Shown here: piece after piece, positions 29,839-40,736 of the stretch | How the letters are laid out: each line of letters begins with the position of its first letter | How positions within the stretch are numbered: the stretch's first letter is position 1 | NCBI GenBank assembly: GCA_947259705.1 | Contig: CAMYNL010000001.1 | Span: 186,001 to 250,000, forward strand | Origin: an uncultured Gammaproteobacteria bacterium | GTDB lineage: Bacteria; Pseudomonadota; Gammaproteobacteria; Arenicellales; JAANXG01 | DNA: 64,000 bases | Direction of reading: 5' to 3' | Notes under the pieces: model-generated | Told to the model about the DNA's origin: nothing | The model's input: the letters and a program-made list of their open reading frames with translations, nothing else | The model's database searches: none | Position numbers and translations under genes: made by a program

Positions 29839-30491
29839 CAGAAACTGAAAGCAGCAGGCAGTTCAGCGTTCAACAAGGGCGCTATGCTGGTGTCGAAAAG
29901 GGATTCGCATGAAAGCATGCCGTCCGGCCGCCGGATTGTCAGCAGCGCCTCCATAATGGGATCCTGGCCGATAACGGCGATCAGGCGGCCGCCGGGGGCC
30001 AGGTTTTCTGCAAAGGCGGATGGCAGGGTTGGCAGCGAACCAGTCAGGATAATGGCATCGTAGGGGGCTTCCCCGGACCAGCCGCGGGCGGCGTCCCCGT
30101 CGCGTAACACCAAGTTGGTGAAATCATGTGCCGCCAGCTTTTCACGGGCTGACTCGATGAAATCCGGGAAGATGTCGACGCTCTCGACCCGTCCCGCAAG
30201 GCTGGCCAGCAGTGCGGTCATGTAGCCGCTACCGGTGCCGACTTCCAGTACCAGGTCCGATGTCGTCGGCGCCAGTTCCTGCAGCAAGCGAGCCTCCAAA
30301 TTGGGTTGCATCATCACCTGGTCATGATCGAGCCGGATATTCATGTCGACGAAGGCGAGATCGCGATACTGATCCGGCACAAAGTCCTCGCGCGGGACGT
30401 TTTGCAGGGCATTGAGAACGCGCGGATCCAGGACCTCCCACGGCCGTATCTGTTGCTCTATCATGTTGAATCTGGCCTGCTCTGTATTCAT
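29838..30491 (-). CDS. pcm: protein-L-isoaspartate O-methyltransferase family protein
   Basis: A 217-residue SAM-dependent methyltransferase. NMIEQQIRPWEVLDPRVLNAL and VPREDFVPDQYRDLAFVD match the Pcm fold, and VLEVGTGSGYMTALLASLAG is the SAM loop. It lacks a clean copy of the classic substrate loop of E. coli Pcm, as do the tolC-linked members, so repair of isoaspartyl residues is likely but not certain. First gene of the pcm-rhodanese-tolC-SnoaL group, divergent from thiC. Confidence 0.88.
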   Translation of the reverse strand: MNTEQARFNMIEQQIRPWEVLDPRVLNALQNVPREDFVPDQYRDLAFVDMNIRLDHDQVMMQPNLEARLLQELAPTTSDLVLEVGTGSGYMTALLASLAGRVESVDIFPDFIESAREKLAAHDFTNLVLRDGDAARGWSGEAPYDAIILTGSLPTLPSAFAENLAPGGRLIAVIGQDPIMEALLTIRRPDGMLSCESLFDTSIAPLLNAELPAAFSF

Positions 30492-30614
30492 TCAGGTTGA
30501 CCCTGGCATGTCGAGGGACCCAAGTTTAGCGCGTTACGTCCGCCTTGCAACTCGCCGTGCCGCGAAAATCTCCTTGATCCGGGAAACCGCTCATTGTACC
30601 GTCGGTGAACTGGT

Positions 30615-32686
<2,072 letters not shown>

Positions 32687-32755
32687 ATGATGTATCTGCT
32701 CAATTCCTGGCCGCGAGCTGATACCGGTGGCGTGCAAGGCAGGCGGAGCGTATCA

Positions 32756-33049
32756 ATGAAGGCCTGGTGGCTGGGGTCACTGCTGGCAAGCGTGCTGTCG
32801 GCCGGACCGGCAGCGGGGCAGCGGTTCGACGGCGACGCCATGGAGTCCTTTGCGGCACGCCTGTTCGAGAAGATGGACCTGGACCAGGACGGTGTCCTTT
32901 CCGAGGAAGAGCACGTCAAGACCCGGGGTGGCGGGTTCTTCGTTGACTACGCGCTTCTGGATCTGGATGGCGACGGTCGGGTGACCAAAGCTGAATATCT
33001 GCTGGCGGTGCGCAAGTACCACGCGGTGCCGAGGCGTGAGCCGATCTAG
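32756..33049 (+). CDS. secreted EF-hand protein
   Basis: A 97-residue protein with a signal peptide (about 1-22, ending AGPAAG) and two calcium-binding EF-hand loops, DLDQDGVLSEEE and DLDGDGRVTKAE, each with acidic residues at positions 1, 3, 5 and 12. It would bind calcium in the periplasm; the partner is unknown. I chose the ATG at 32756 because it starts the signal peptide and has a GGAG upstream. It lies 69 bases after thiC but has no known link to thiamine. Confidence 0.85.
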   Translation: MKAWWLGSLLASVLSAGPAAGQRFDGDAMESFAARLFEKMDLDQDGVLSEEEHVKTRGGGFFVDYALLDLDGDGRVTKAEYLLAVRKYHAVPRREPI

Positions 33050-33241
33050 GCGGAAATCCGGGCCGGGCCCGATGTCGGCGGCGGCAGGCGCCAGTGCTGC
33101 GCGCGGCCCAGGGGCTCTCGACGAGAAATAACTCAATCTAATATAAATAGAATTTGTTAGTATTTCTGTAGACTACGCTTCCTCGCTATAGTGGCGGAGT
33201 TTCACAACCGGCGTCCAGCGCAACAAGTACGAGGAGCGACC

Positions 33242-33586
33242 ATGACCAACCCGGCCCAGCAAATCCCTAACACCAGGCACGCGGCTCCGCTGCCCCTCGA
33301 TGCGGAGGGCTTCTTCAGTGCAGAGGGGCTGTGGACCCGGGAGTCGGCCCGCATCCTGGCAGATCTGCACGGCGTGGGAGAACTTGGGCGGTCGCACTGG
33401 CTGGTTATCGATTTTATTCGCGCCTATCACGCCAAGTTCGGAGTCGTTCCCCTGATGCGCCGGGTGTGCCGGACGCAGCGCCTGGCCCCGGCCGAGGTGA
33501 AGAGCCTGTTTGGCGACTGCCTGACCGCGTGGAAGATCGCCGGGCTCCCCAACCCCGGTGAGGAAGCCAAGGCATACATGACTTGA
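33242..33586 (+). CDS. DsrC/TusE-family protein lacking both conserved cysteines
   Basis: A 114-residue protein of the DsrC/TusE/RspA family: DAEGFFSAEGLWTRESARILA, HWLVIDFIRAYHAKFGVVPLMRRV and the C-terminal arm AWKIAGLPNPGEEAKAYMT. In DsrC the arm reads ACKIAGLPKPTGC, with two redox cysteines; TusE keeps only the last. Here Trp97 replaces the first and the last is absent. It therefore cannot carry sulfur in the usual way and fits the group proposed to be regulatory (RspA). The nearby Cys93 is not at a conserved position. The start has GGAG before it. The 190-base upstream region is strikingly AT-rich (33130-33175). Confidence 0.82.
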   Translation: MTNPAQQIPNTRHAAPLPLDAEGFFSAEGLWTRESARILADLHGVGELGRSHWLVIDFIRAYHAKFGVVPLMRRVCRTQRLAPAEVKSLFGDCLTAWKIAGLPNPGEEAKAYMT

Positions 33587-33658
33587 TCGAACCTGCCGGC
33601 ACGCAAGCTGTCTCAGACATCGCACCGCACTGAGCGGTCACGAATTCACACAACGACC

Positions 33659-35236
33659 TCAACCTTCCTTCGGCGCCTTGCCGTCGAAGCGATAGACCTT
33701 GCTCCATTGGTCCGAGTAGACCTGCGTGAAGCGCGGGTCCTTGGCGACCGAGCGGATAAATTTCTTGTGCTTGGTGTCGGTGAAAACATACCGGGCGCCG
33801 AATTGTTCTATCACCTGCCCCGGATCCTTGCTCTTCCCTCGTGTGGCGTCGCGCCAGGCGGAGAATAGTTCGGGATGCTTCAGGCGCATGAAGTCCGGAT
33901 CCAGCCCGATGACATAAGTATTGTGGGTGTTGAAATAGAATAGCTTGGGGAAGTCGTCCCAGTCCGTATGAAAGACCAGTTCTCGGGGCGGTGTGTTGGC
34001 GGCAAGCCAGCGGGCGCCGCCCTGGTAAGCCTTTACCGGGGCCTGGCCGCGTATATCATCCCTGACGTCGTTGAGCGTCCAGACGAAGCAGGCGCCGATG
34101 TAGATCGCCGCCGCTGCGGCGAGCGCGATCATGGGGGAGCTGCGCAGTACCGCCCCGGGGTTGGTCCAGAACTGCCAGTGCCGCGTGGTCAGCGCCAGCA
34201 GAATGACAGCACTGGGCGGGAAGTACTCCGCGAAGCGTCGTGACTTCAGGAACAGCAGGCAATACATTGTCGTGGTCAGGAACCAGAACAGCGTTGGCCG
34301 ATCCTTAAGCAATCGCCGCCAGTCCAGCAGAAACACCGCCAGCCCGAACGCCGTCACCGCGCCGAGCGAGAGGGTGAGAAAGCTCCAGGACGAATAGGGA
34401 TACCATTCGCGACCCACGGACGTGCCGTACTCGGTGGTGAACAGCTTGGGCACGATATGGTTCCACAGGAAAAGTACGTCCCGGGGAAAGTACGGATGAG
34501 TCAGCAAGCCAACGGCAATGCCGGCACAGACCGCGATGCCGATACCGTACTCGAAGCGCCGATCCACCACGAAATGCACGGCCATGCCGATGGCCGCCAG
34601 CGGCAGCATTACGGCGAAGCCGTTGTAGGCCCATACGTATACGGCGCTGATGACGGCGAGCGCAAGGTGTTTGCGTTGCATCATCAAATAGAACGCCAGC
34701 ACCTGTATCGCCAGACTCAGGCTCTGGCCCCGCGCCATGCTCATGCGATAGAGGAAGGGGCTGGAGGCGGCGAACAGTATCAACAGCCAGAACAGTGGCG
34801 CCCTGACGCCGAGGCGCCACAAAACCCAGGCGATAGCGGTGAAAGCTGCCGCCGCGGCCAGCACCGCCGACCACTTGGCCGCCAGCCGCAGGTCGTCAAA
34901 CAAGGCCGTGAACACACCCTGGAAGGCATGAAGCAGCAGGTGGTGGTCGGTATAGCCATCCCGGTCCAGGATGGTGAACTGAAGCCAGGGGAAATCGAGC
35001 GGCACGCCGTGCTGGCGCATCAGCTCGGCAACCTTGATGTGGTAGTAGCCGTCGCTGCCCACGATCTCGGGCCCGGCGAACTGAATGTAGGCGAGCAGCA
35101 GGAAGCTGTAGACGAAGGCCATGATTACCTGCGTCAGGCCGCTGGCCCGGTCGCTGTAGCGGTCCGGGTTGGTCACTATCGTAGCAAGGCTGATCGGCGG
35201 TCCCTGGAAGCGGGGCATTGTAACCGGTCGCGGCAC
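33659..35236 (-). CDS. multi-membrane GT-C glycosyltransferase, STT3/PMT-like
   Basis: A 525-residue protein with about eleven membrane segments. The first periplasmic loop holds GSDGYYHIKVAELMRQHG, resembling the acidic metal/lipid-phosphate motif of oligosaccharyltransferases (DPYYHLRLAE), then LDRDGYTDHHLLLH. The C-terminal soluble part has HTDWDDFPKLFYFNTHNTYVIG, which recalls but does not equal the WWDYG region of STT3. This suggests transfer of a sugar from a lipid-phosphate donor on the periplasmic side. The substrate is unknown; no glycan assembly genes adjoin it. An ATG at 35218 is an alternative start. Confidence 0.6.
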   Translation of the reverse strand: MPRPVTMPRFQGPPISLATIVTNPDRYSDRASGLTQVIMAFVYSFLLLAYIQFAGPEIVGSDGYYHIKVAELMRQHGVPLDFPWLQFTILDRDGYTDHHLLLHAFQGVFTALFDDLRLAAKWSAVLAAAAAFTAIAWVLWRLGVRAPLFWLLILFAASSPFLYRMSMARGQSLSLAIQVLAFYLMMQRKHLALAVISAVYVWAYNGFAVMLPLAAIGMAVHFVVDRRFEYGIGIAVCAGIAVGLLTHPYFPRDVLFLWNHIVPKLFTTEYGTSVGREWYPYSSWSFLTLSLGAVTAFGLAVFLLDWRRLLKDRPTLFWFLTTTMYCLLFLKSRRFAEYFPPSAVILLALTTRHWQFWTNPGAVLRSSPMIALAAAAAIYIGACFVWTLNDVRDDIRGQAPVKAYQGGARWLAANTPPRELVFHTDWDDFPKLFYFNTHNTYVIGLDPDFMRLKHPELFSAWRDATRGKSKDPGQVIEQFGARYVFTDTKHKKFIRSVAKDPRFTQVYSDQWSKVYRFDGKAPKEG

Positions 35237-35361
35237 TTCCTGCGCTGTTCCGGTTTGCCCTAGACCGGAATCTCGACCAGATGAGCCGCAAGTCTACCCG
35301 GCTCGGCGCGCAGGAATCGGGAGGTTCGGCCGGGTACAGGCACGCGCTCCCGGTAGCGACA

Positions 35362-35405
35362 AAGGAAAAAGAAACCGCCCCGACCGGTTACCCAGCTCGG
35401 GGCGG
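35362..35405 (-). terminator. rho-independent terminator after the repeat lipoprotein gene
   Basis: CCGCCCCGA (35375-35383) pairs with TCGGGGCGG (35397-35405), nine base pairs with a 13-base loop. On the minus strand it is followed by TTTCTTTTTCC. It lies 17 bases after the stop of the lipoprotein gene, and ends its transcript before the glycosyltransferase gene further on. Confidence 0.85.
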
Positions 35406-35421
35406 CCTGGTAATACATCAG

Positions 35422-36114
35422 CTAGCTGTTCGAATTACCGCTGTTGGAATTACCTCCGGAATTATCATTGTCGTCATCGTTGTCATTGCCGTCGTCGTTG
35501 GCATTGCCGCCAACATTGGCATTGTCGTCGTCGTCGTTGGCATTGCCGCCAACGTTGGCATTGTTGTCGTCGTCGTTGGCATTGCCGCCAACGTTGGTGT
35601 TGCCACTGGCGTTGTCATTGCTGTTGCCCCCGCCGGCCGGCGTACTGGAGACGTTGGACGCCGAGGCGTTGCTGCCACTGATGACGACGTTCTGTACGAA
35701 CACCACCGAATTGGGCGGGACGGTCAGCGGCAGGTTGGCGACCGTGCTGCCGACACGGAAGGACATCAGCTGGTCACCCGGTGGAACATTGGGGATGACC
35801 ACGTTGCCGGCGCCGTCGGTGACCCCGCTCTGGCCACCGACGGTGACCTCCACGCCGCCAAGACCGGCCTGCGCCTCTACTGAACCTGACATCCAGTCAA
35901 ACAGCGTGGCCAGCATCTTTCCCGGGCTGCCGGACTCGCCCGGCAGCTCGAGTGACGCAGTGACCGCGACTACGTTGCTCTGAACGGTGGACAGGCCGGC
36001 GCTGCCGCCGCCTGAACTGCTACCCCCGCCACCGCAGGAAATGAGTGCCACGGTGGCTGCGAACACACCCGCCGACCACCATACACTCGACCTTCTCAAT
36101 ACACTCGCATCCAT
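35422..36114 (-). CDS. lipoprotein with Asn/Asp/Gly repeat tail
   Basis: A 230-residue predicted lipoprotein: the N-terminal hydrophobic segment ends in ALISC with the lipid cysteine at 27, followed by a Gly/Ser linker. Residues 85-145 resemble a carboxypeptidase-regulatory-like or Ig-type beta domain (GVEVTVGGQSGVTDGAGNVVIPNVPPG). From about 160 the protein is almost only Asn, Asp, Gly and Ser, including three 13-residue repeats NxNVGGNANDDxx at 172-210. No family is recognised. The acidic tail could bind calcium at the cell surface, by analogy with other Asp/Asn repeats; that is inference. Confidence 0.75.
   Translation of the reverse strand: MDASVLRRSSVWWSAGVFAATVALISCGGGGSSSGGGSAGLSTVQSNVVAVTASLELPGESGSPGKMLATLFDWMSGSVEAQAGLGGVEVTVGGQSGVTDGAGNVVIPNVPPGDQLMSFRVGSTVANLPLTVPPNSVVFVQNVVISGSNASASNVSSTPAGGGNSNDNASGNTNVGGNANDDDNNANVGGNANDDDDNANVGGNANDDGNDNDDDNDNSGGNSNSGNSNS
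35485..35601. repeat. three tandem 39-bp repeats inside the lipoprotein gene
   Basis: Three direct copies of a 39-base unit (117 bases) encode the 13-residue repeats, with only a few base changes between copies. The period is a multiple of three, so copy-number change would keep the frame. Shorter related units (GAC/AAC/GGC codons) continue on the C-terminal side. Confidence 0.85.
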
Positions 36115-36648
36115 TTCAACTCACCTTGCCTCACCGGCATCTAACGCAAACAAATCCGGCACTGATCATACTGACAGGCCACCTCGCAAAATGTCGCTGA
36201 CCAACCCGGTAGAGATCCCCGCACGGAGCTGCGCATGCACACGATAACCAGGGTCAGCGTTTCTAGGCAGTATAGACGATGCGGAGCACGGTCGGAGCGA
36301 CCTTGCGGCAACCGAAACCGCGCCGGCGTGCTTGGCTCGCCACTGCCTGAGCGTGCCGATAGATTAGTTGATTCGGTGCCCGCCTGTCATCGCCGCGGAG
36401 ATTAAAAATCTATTAATTTCCGATAGTTACCTGTGACTTCCGGGGGGCGGCTGCCCGCATGGCGCCGGATCGGCCGGTTTCGGGCACGCCGACCAAGCTA
36501 TTGTGGGCGCAGGTATGGGTGTCAGCGTGGGCCGTGCGCTGACGTAGCTGCCATTCGACTTGGCGGACCGACCTTGCGTGCCGTGATCGCTGCGGGTAGA
36601 TGCCGCGCGCCTGAAGCATTGACCGGAGCGGCAGGCCGCCGAGTCGTT
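36115..36648. other. 534-bp non-coding stretch
   Basis: No convincing gene on either strand. The part next to 36114 carries the lipoprotein ribosome site (AAGGTGAG on the minus strand) and presumably its promoter. An AT-rich block lies at 36402-36428. The open readings on both strands here are Arg-rich and without motifs. Confidence 0.5.
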
Positions 36649-36873
36649 TCAGCGATTACCGCCGCATGCGGTTACCGCTTTCAACTGGTCGCGGATCGAC
36701 GCTGCCATCCACACGGCGAATAACGTCAATGCAGCGACGACCAGGACAGGAAACAGAAGCCTGGGGCTCATGGCAGCAGGTTCGCCCTGGAAGATCCTTT
36801 GTAATACTGATCGATCCGGGGCAAAGAATTCTTGGTTAGTGTCCGGAGATAGTGGGTTGCCGGCTGCGTCCAT
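36649..36873 (-). CDS. possible small membrane protein downstream of typA
   Basis: An open reading of 74 codons begins 18 bases after the typA stop on the same strand. From Met35 it reads MSPRLLFPVLVVAALTLFAV and could be a 40-residue single-span protein. Neither possible start has a good ribosome site, and no homologous family is recognised. Listed as tentative. Confidence 0.3.
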   Translation of the reverse strand: MDAAGNPLSPDTNQEFFAPDRSVLQRIFQGEPAAMSPRLLFPVLVVAALTLFAVWMAASIRDQLKAVTACGGNR

Positions 36874-36891
36874 TCGGTCGGAGGGAATCGT

Positions 36892-38709
36892 TCAGCCGGC
36901 CAGGCGATTCGCCCGTTTGCGTTCGTGCTCCTTGAGGTGCCGCTTGCGGATTCTAATATGCGCTGGAGTGATCTCTAGCAACTCGTCGTCCTCGATGAAC
37001 TCCAGCGCCTGCTCCAGGCTCAGCCGCAGCGGGGCGCTCAACAGCACGTTGTCATCCTTACCCGCGGCGCGAATGTTGGTCAGCTGCTTGGCCTTGAGGG
37101 GATTTACCGTCAGGTCGTTGGCACGGCTGTGGATGCCGACCACCTGTCCTTCGTAGACCTCTTCACCGGGCGCCACAAAGAGACGACCGCGCTCCTGCAG
37201 GTTGAACAGCGCATAAGCCAGCGTCTTGCCGGTGCCGTTGGCAATCAGCACACCGTTGGGACGCCTGGCGATGTCGCCCGGCACCGCCGGTCCATAATGG
37301 TCGAAGACATGATAGATCAGGCCGCTGCCGGATGTGATGGTGAGAAACTCGGTCTGAAACCCGATCAGGCTCCGGGCGGGTATCAGATAATCGAGACGCA
37401 CCCGGCCCTTGCCATCGCTTTGGATGTCCCTGAGCTCTCCACGGCGGGCGCCCAGCGCTTCCATTACGGCGCCCTGGCCGCTCTCGTCTATGTCCACGGC
37501 CAGCTGCTCGTAGGGCTCCTCCAGCTGCTCCTCGTGCTTTCGGTAGATCACCCGGGGCCGCGACACCGCGAGCTCGTATCCCTCCCGGCGCATGTTCTCG
37601 AGCAGTATCGACAGATGGAGCTCGCCCCGCCCCGCCACGGCAAATCTTTCCGGGTCGCCGGTGTCCTCCACCCGCAGTGCCACGTTGTGTATGGTCTCGC
37701 GCCGCAGCCGCTCGCTGAGTTGCCGCGAGGTGAGGTACTTGCCGTCACGTCCGGCGAACGGGGAAGTGTTGACCTCGAAGGTCATGCGGATGGTCGGCTC
37801 GTCAACGCTCAGCAGGGGCAACGGCTCAGGCCGGAGCGGGTCACACAGCGTGTCCGATATACCGAGCTCGTCGATACCGGTGACGGCGATGATGTCGCCT
37901 GCCTCGGCACCGGAAACCTCCACCCGTTCCAGACCGAGAAATCCGAACAGCTGCAACACCCTTGAGGTCTGGCGGCGACCGTGCCGGTCGATGACCACTA
38001 TCGGGGTATTGGTGGATATGCGCCCCCGCGCGATGCGGCCAATGCCAACGGCGCCCACGTAGCTGGAGTAGTCCAGTGAAGAGATCTGCATCTGGAACGG
38101 GCCGTCGGCGTCCACGGCGGGAGCCGGGGTATGGCTGACGATGGCCTCGAACAAGGGTTCCATGTCGACGCCCCGCCGAGCCGGGTCCGGGGATGCCCAG
38201 CCTTCCAGAGCCGAGGTGTAGAGAACGGGGAAATCTAGTTGCTGGTCGTTGGCGCCGAGGCGGTCGAAAAGATCAAAGGTCTGGTCAAGCACCCAGTCGG
38301 GACGTGCGCCGTCGCGGTCGACCTTGTTGATAACCACGATGGGGTTGAGGCCGTGCTGGAACGCCTTCTGGGTGACGAAACGGGTCTGGGGCATGGGCCC
38401 CTCTACCGCATCGACCAGCAGCAGCACGGAATCGACCATCGACAACACCCGTTCCACTTCACCGCCGAAATCCGCGTGACCAGGGGTGTCGACGATATTG
38501 ATATGGTAATCATGCCACCGTAAGGCCGTGTTCTTGGCCAGGATGGTGATGCCGCGCTCACGCTCCAGTGCATTGGAGTCCATCACCCGTTCAATGCGTG
38601 TGTTGCGGCGGTCCAGTGTCCCGGACTGGCGCAGCAGCTTGTCCACCAGGGTGGTCTTGCCATGGTCGACATGGGCAATGATGGCGATATTGCGCAGTAG
38701 CTCGGTCAT
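36892..38709 (-). CDS. typA: ribosome-associated GTPase TypA/BipA
   Basis: A 605-residue translational GTPase related to EF-G. It has the G1 loop [12 protein letters not shown], the G2-G3 segment [12 protein letters not shown] and [16 protein letters not shown], and G4 [12 protein letters not shown]. The C-terminal domain has the TypA-specific [19 protein letters not shown] and [35 protein letters not shown] (in parts). It helps 50S assembly, cold growth and stress response. The length is normal. Confidence 0.98.
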   Translation of the reverse strand: MTELLRNIAIIAHVDHGKTTLVDKLLRQSGTLDRRNTRIERVMDSNALERERGITILAKNTALRWHDYHINIVDTPGHADFGGEVERVLSMVDSVLLLVDAVEGPMPQTRFVTQKAFQHGLNPIVVINKVDRDGARPDWVLDQTFDLFDRLGANDQQLDFPVLYTSALEGWASPDPARRGVDMEPLFEAIVSHTPAPAVDADGPFQMQISSLDYSSYVGAVGIGRIARGRISTNTPIVVIDRHGRRQTSRVLQLFGFLGLERVEVSGAEAGDIIAVTGIDELGISDTLCDPLRPEPLPLLSVDEPTIRMTFEVNTSPFAGRDGKYLTSRQLSERLRRETIHNVALRVEDTGDPERFAVAGRGELHLSILLENMRREGYELAVSRPRVIYRKHEEQLEEPYEQLAVDIDESGQGAVMEALGARRGELRDIQSDGKGRVRLDYLIPARSLIGFQTEFLTITSGSGLIYHVFDHYGPAVPGDIARRPNGVLIANGTGKTLAYALFNLQERGRLFVAPGEEVYEGQVVGIHSRANDLTVNPLKAKQLTNIRAAGKDDNVLLSAPLRLSLEQALEFIEDDELLEITPAHIRIRKRHLKEHERKRANRLAG

Positions 38710-38810
38710 ATGGTTGGCATGGGGAAAACCGGCGGATTGTACTGGTGCGGGGACCCGGCACCAAGCATTGGCTGCCGATATTGCCGATCGAGCGAGTCCT
38801 CAGGCGTACG

Positions 38811-39245
38811 CTACGCGCCGCCCGAACGTACTGCCGCTAACACTTTCTTGATTGCCGGTCCGTCGGGAAACACCTCGCCGAAGACATCCACCACCGGTAA
38901 CCGGTAGATCTTGCGGTCGAAACCGATGGCATCCAGCTTGCCGGCCAGCTCTTCCTGCGCTTCATGATCGTCGTCTAGATTGACGACGTAGACATGCTCG
39001 CCTTCGCCCCGGATGGCATTCACCATGTCGCGGCACGGTAGTCCGCAGCTGCCTGACGTATAAACGATGATATTTTTGTGGTGCTTAAGGGCGGTTCCGC
39101 CGCCGCGCTCGAACAACTGCCAGGCGGTATAGGCGAACCCCGCCAGCAGTAACGCAGCTACCAGGTTCTTCAGCAGTATCGCTCCGCCCTGGCGCGTGCC
39201 ATGACCTATGACAGGCTGCCGTCTGTGATTCAGCTGGGGTTTCAT
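38811..39245 (-). CDS. membrane-anchored glutaredoxin-like protein with CxxxC site
   Basis: A 144-residue protein with one N-terminal membrane segment (about 24-42) and a thioredoxin-type fold. NIIVYTSGSCGLPCRDMV has cysteines at 67 and 71 with three residues between them, where glutaredoxins have two. The cis-proline is in YRLPVVDVFGEVFPDG. A role in periplasmic or cytoplasmic thiol exchange is plausible but the altered spacing leaves this open. It is upstream of typA on the same strand. Confidence 0.72.
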   Translation of the reverse strand: MKPQLNHRRQPVIGHGTRQGGAILLKNLVAALLLAGFAYTAWQLFERGGGTALKHHKNIIVYTSGSCGLPCRDMVNAIRGEGEHVYVVNLDDDHEAQEELAGKLDAIGFDRKIYRLPVVDVFGEVFPDGPAIKKVLAAVRSGGA

Positions 39246-39408
39246 ATCAATTAGGGTAACGGGTTTTGCCCGCCAGTGAACGGCCCGGCACAGACGTTCA
39301 GCGCCTCAATACAGCATTTCGTCAACTGCGCGTCCGGTTTCATCCCTAGCATGCGCTCTCATCGGTAGCGATGCTGGCGGCATCGGCGATCCCTGCTCCG
39401 GCCCATTG

Positions 39409-39819
39409 TCATCGCGTGGCCCGACCGGAAGTGAATGTTACCGTGGTCTGGCCGCTTTCCGGCTCATGCTCGTACTGGGTAACCAGAAAGAAGATGCCGA
39501 TGCCTATCAGCGACGCAAACGCGATGCAGCCCACCTGGCTTTTTTCACAAAACGTCCGCGAGTCTTCGGCTGCCTGCCGCAGGGGCAGACGCATGTCGCG
39601 CTGGTGGTGCGCATAAAGTGGTAACGATACTGGCAGTCCCCGTGCCGGCTCTGCATCGACGGGTCGGGGCCGAAACGCCAGCATCAGCGTGGTGGCCGGG
39701 CGTTCACCAAGATCGAATCCGATCTGTAGCATTGCTTGCTGCGAATCGGCGTGGCTCGGCACATAGTTACCGGCGAACGCGAACGCGATCGCGAGAATAA
39801 CCCTGCGCAAGAGGCCCAT
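39409..39819 (-). CDS. hypothetical exported protein with C-terminal membrane segment
   Basis: A 136-residue reading with a clear signal peptide (MGLLRRVILAIAFAFAGNYV, cleavage near SHA) and a hydrophobic segment (CIAFASLIGIGIFFLV, about 97-112) near the end. It is not recognised as any family. The starts of this gene and the divergent hydrolase are about 110 bases apart. The two hydrophobic features argue that it is real. Confidence 0.5.
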   Translation of the reverse strand: MGLLRRVILAIAFAFAGNYVPSHADSQQAMLQIGFDLGERPATTLMLAFRPRPVDAEPARGLPVSLPLYAHHQRDMRLPLRQAAEDSRTFCEKSQVGCIAFASLIGIGIFFLVTQYEHEPESGQTTVTFTSGRATR

Positions 39820-39931
39820 GGCTCGATCTGAACATGCCGTTACCGGTAATATTGGTGACTATACGCGGATTACACAAAGAGCGCCGGTGCGGGTCCCTGG
39901 ACGACCGATGACCGGCAGTGCGGAGTGGGCA

Positions 39932-40723
39932 ATGCACGTCAAGGTAAGAGGCATCAACTATTACTGTGAACTCAGCGGGCGGGCGTCGGCACCCGTTGTC
40001 GCGCTCAGCCACTCCCTGGGTTCGAGTATGCTCATGTGGGAGCCACAGCGTGCGGAACTGGAGCGACGCTACCAGGTGCTGCGAATCGACACCGTGGGGC
40101 ATGGCCGCAGCGCCGCGCCGCCAGGCCCGTACGATCTCGACAGCATGGCGGCAGACGTGGTGATGTTGCTGGATGCGCTGGCGATTGAACGCGTGCACTG
40201 GGTGGGGCTTTCTATGGGCGGCATGATCGGGCAGGGACTGGCGCTCGACCACGCCGATCGTCTACACAGCCTGGTACTGAGCGACACCATGGCGGTGGTC
40301 GGGGAAGAGGCGCAACCGGTTTGGCGGGAACGCATTGAGCTGGCTCAGCATGCCGGAATGACGGCACTCGCGCAGTCAACCATGGAACGCTGGTTCACCG
40401 ATCGCTTCAGGGACCAGCATCCGGAGCGGGTGTTGCTGATCAAGAGTCAGTTCATTAACACCCCCGTCGCGGGCTACACGGGATGCTGCGCGGCCATACG
40501 CCGCCTCGAGTACCTGTCCCGCCTCGATCAAGTCAGACTGCCGACACTGGTGCTGGTGGGCGCGGATGATCCCGCCACCCCGGTGGCCGCCGCCGAGGCG
40601 ATACAGGCGCAGATCGCGGAGTCGGAGCTCACCGTGATCGGCGACGCGGCACATCTTTCCAACATGGAACAGCCACGGCGTTTCAATGCCGCCGTGCTGG
40701 CCTTTCTCGAGCACATGAGCTGA
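39932..40723 (+). CDS. alpha/beta hydrolase, 3-oxoadipate enol-lactonase-like
   Basis: A 263-residue hydrolase close in shape to PcaD. It begins VKVRGINYYCELSG; the oxyanion region is LSHSLGSSMLMW, nucleophile GLSMGGMIGQ, acid VGADDPATP and histidine DAAHLSNMEQP. PcaD acts in beta-ketoadipate degradation, but no other pathway genes are nearby, so the substrate is open. I chose the ATG at 39932 with GGAG six bases before the start; two upstream ATGs in frame lack family likeness. Confidence 0.8.
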   Translation: MHVKVRGINYYCELSGRASAPVVALSHSLGSSMLMWEPQRAELERRYQVLRIDTVGHGRSAAPPGPYDLDSMAADVVMLLDALAIERVHWVGLSMGGMIGQGLALDHADRLHSLVLSDTMAVVGEEAQPVWRERIELAQHAGMTALAQSTMERWFTDRFRDQHPERVLLIKSQFINTPVAGYTGCCAAIRRLEYLSRLDQVRLPTLVLVGADDPATPVAAAEAIQAQIAESELTVIGDAAHLSNMEQPRRFNAAVLAFLEHMS

Positions 40724-40736
40724 CGCGGCGCGGCGG

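Noticed and set aside
35437..35678. possible CRISPR-like or noncoding repeat array
   Set aside because: The repeats are in frame, 39 bases long without spacers, and encode the lipoprotein tail, so they are coding tandem repeats.
36433..36723. 96-codon plus-strand frame in the 36 kb gap
   Set aside because: Arg/Gly/Cys-rich, no motif, no ribosome site; fits chance openness in GC-rich DNA.
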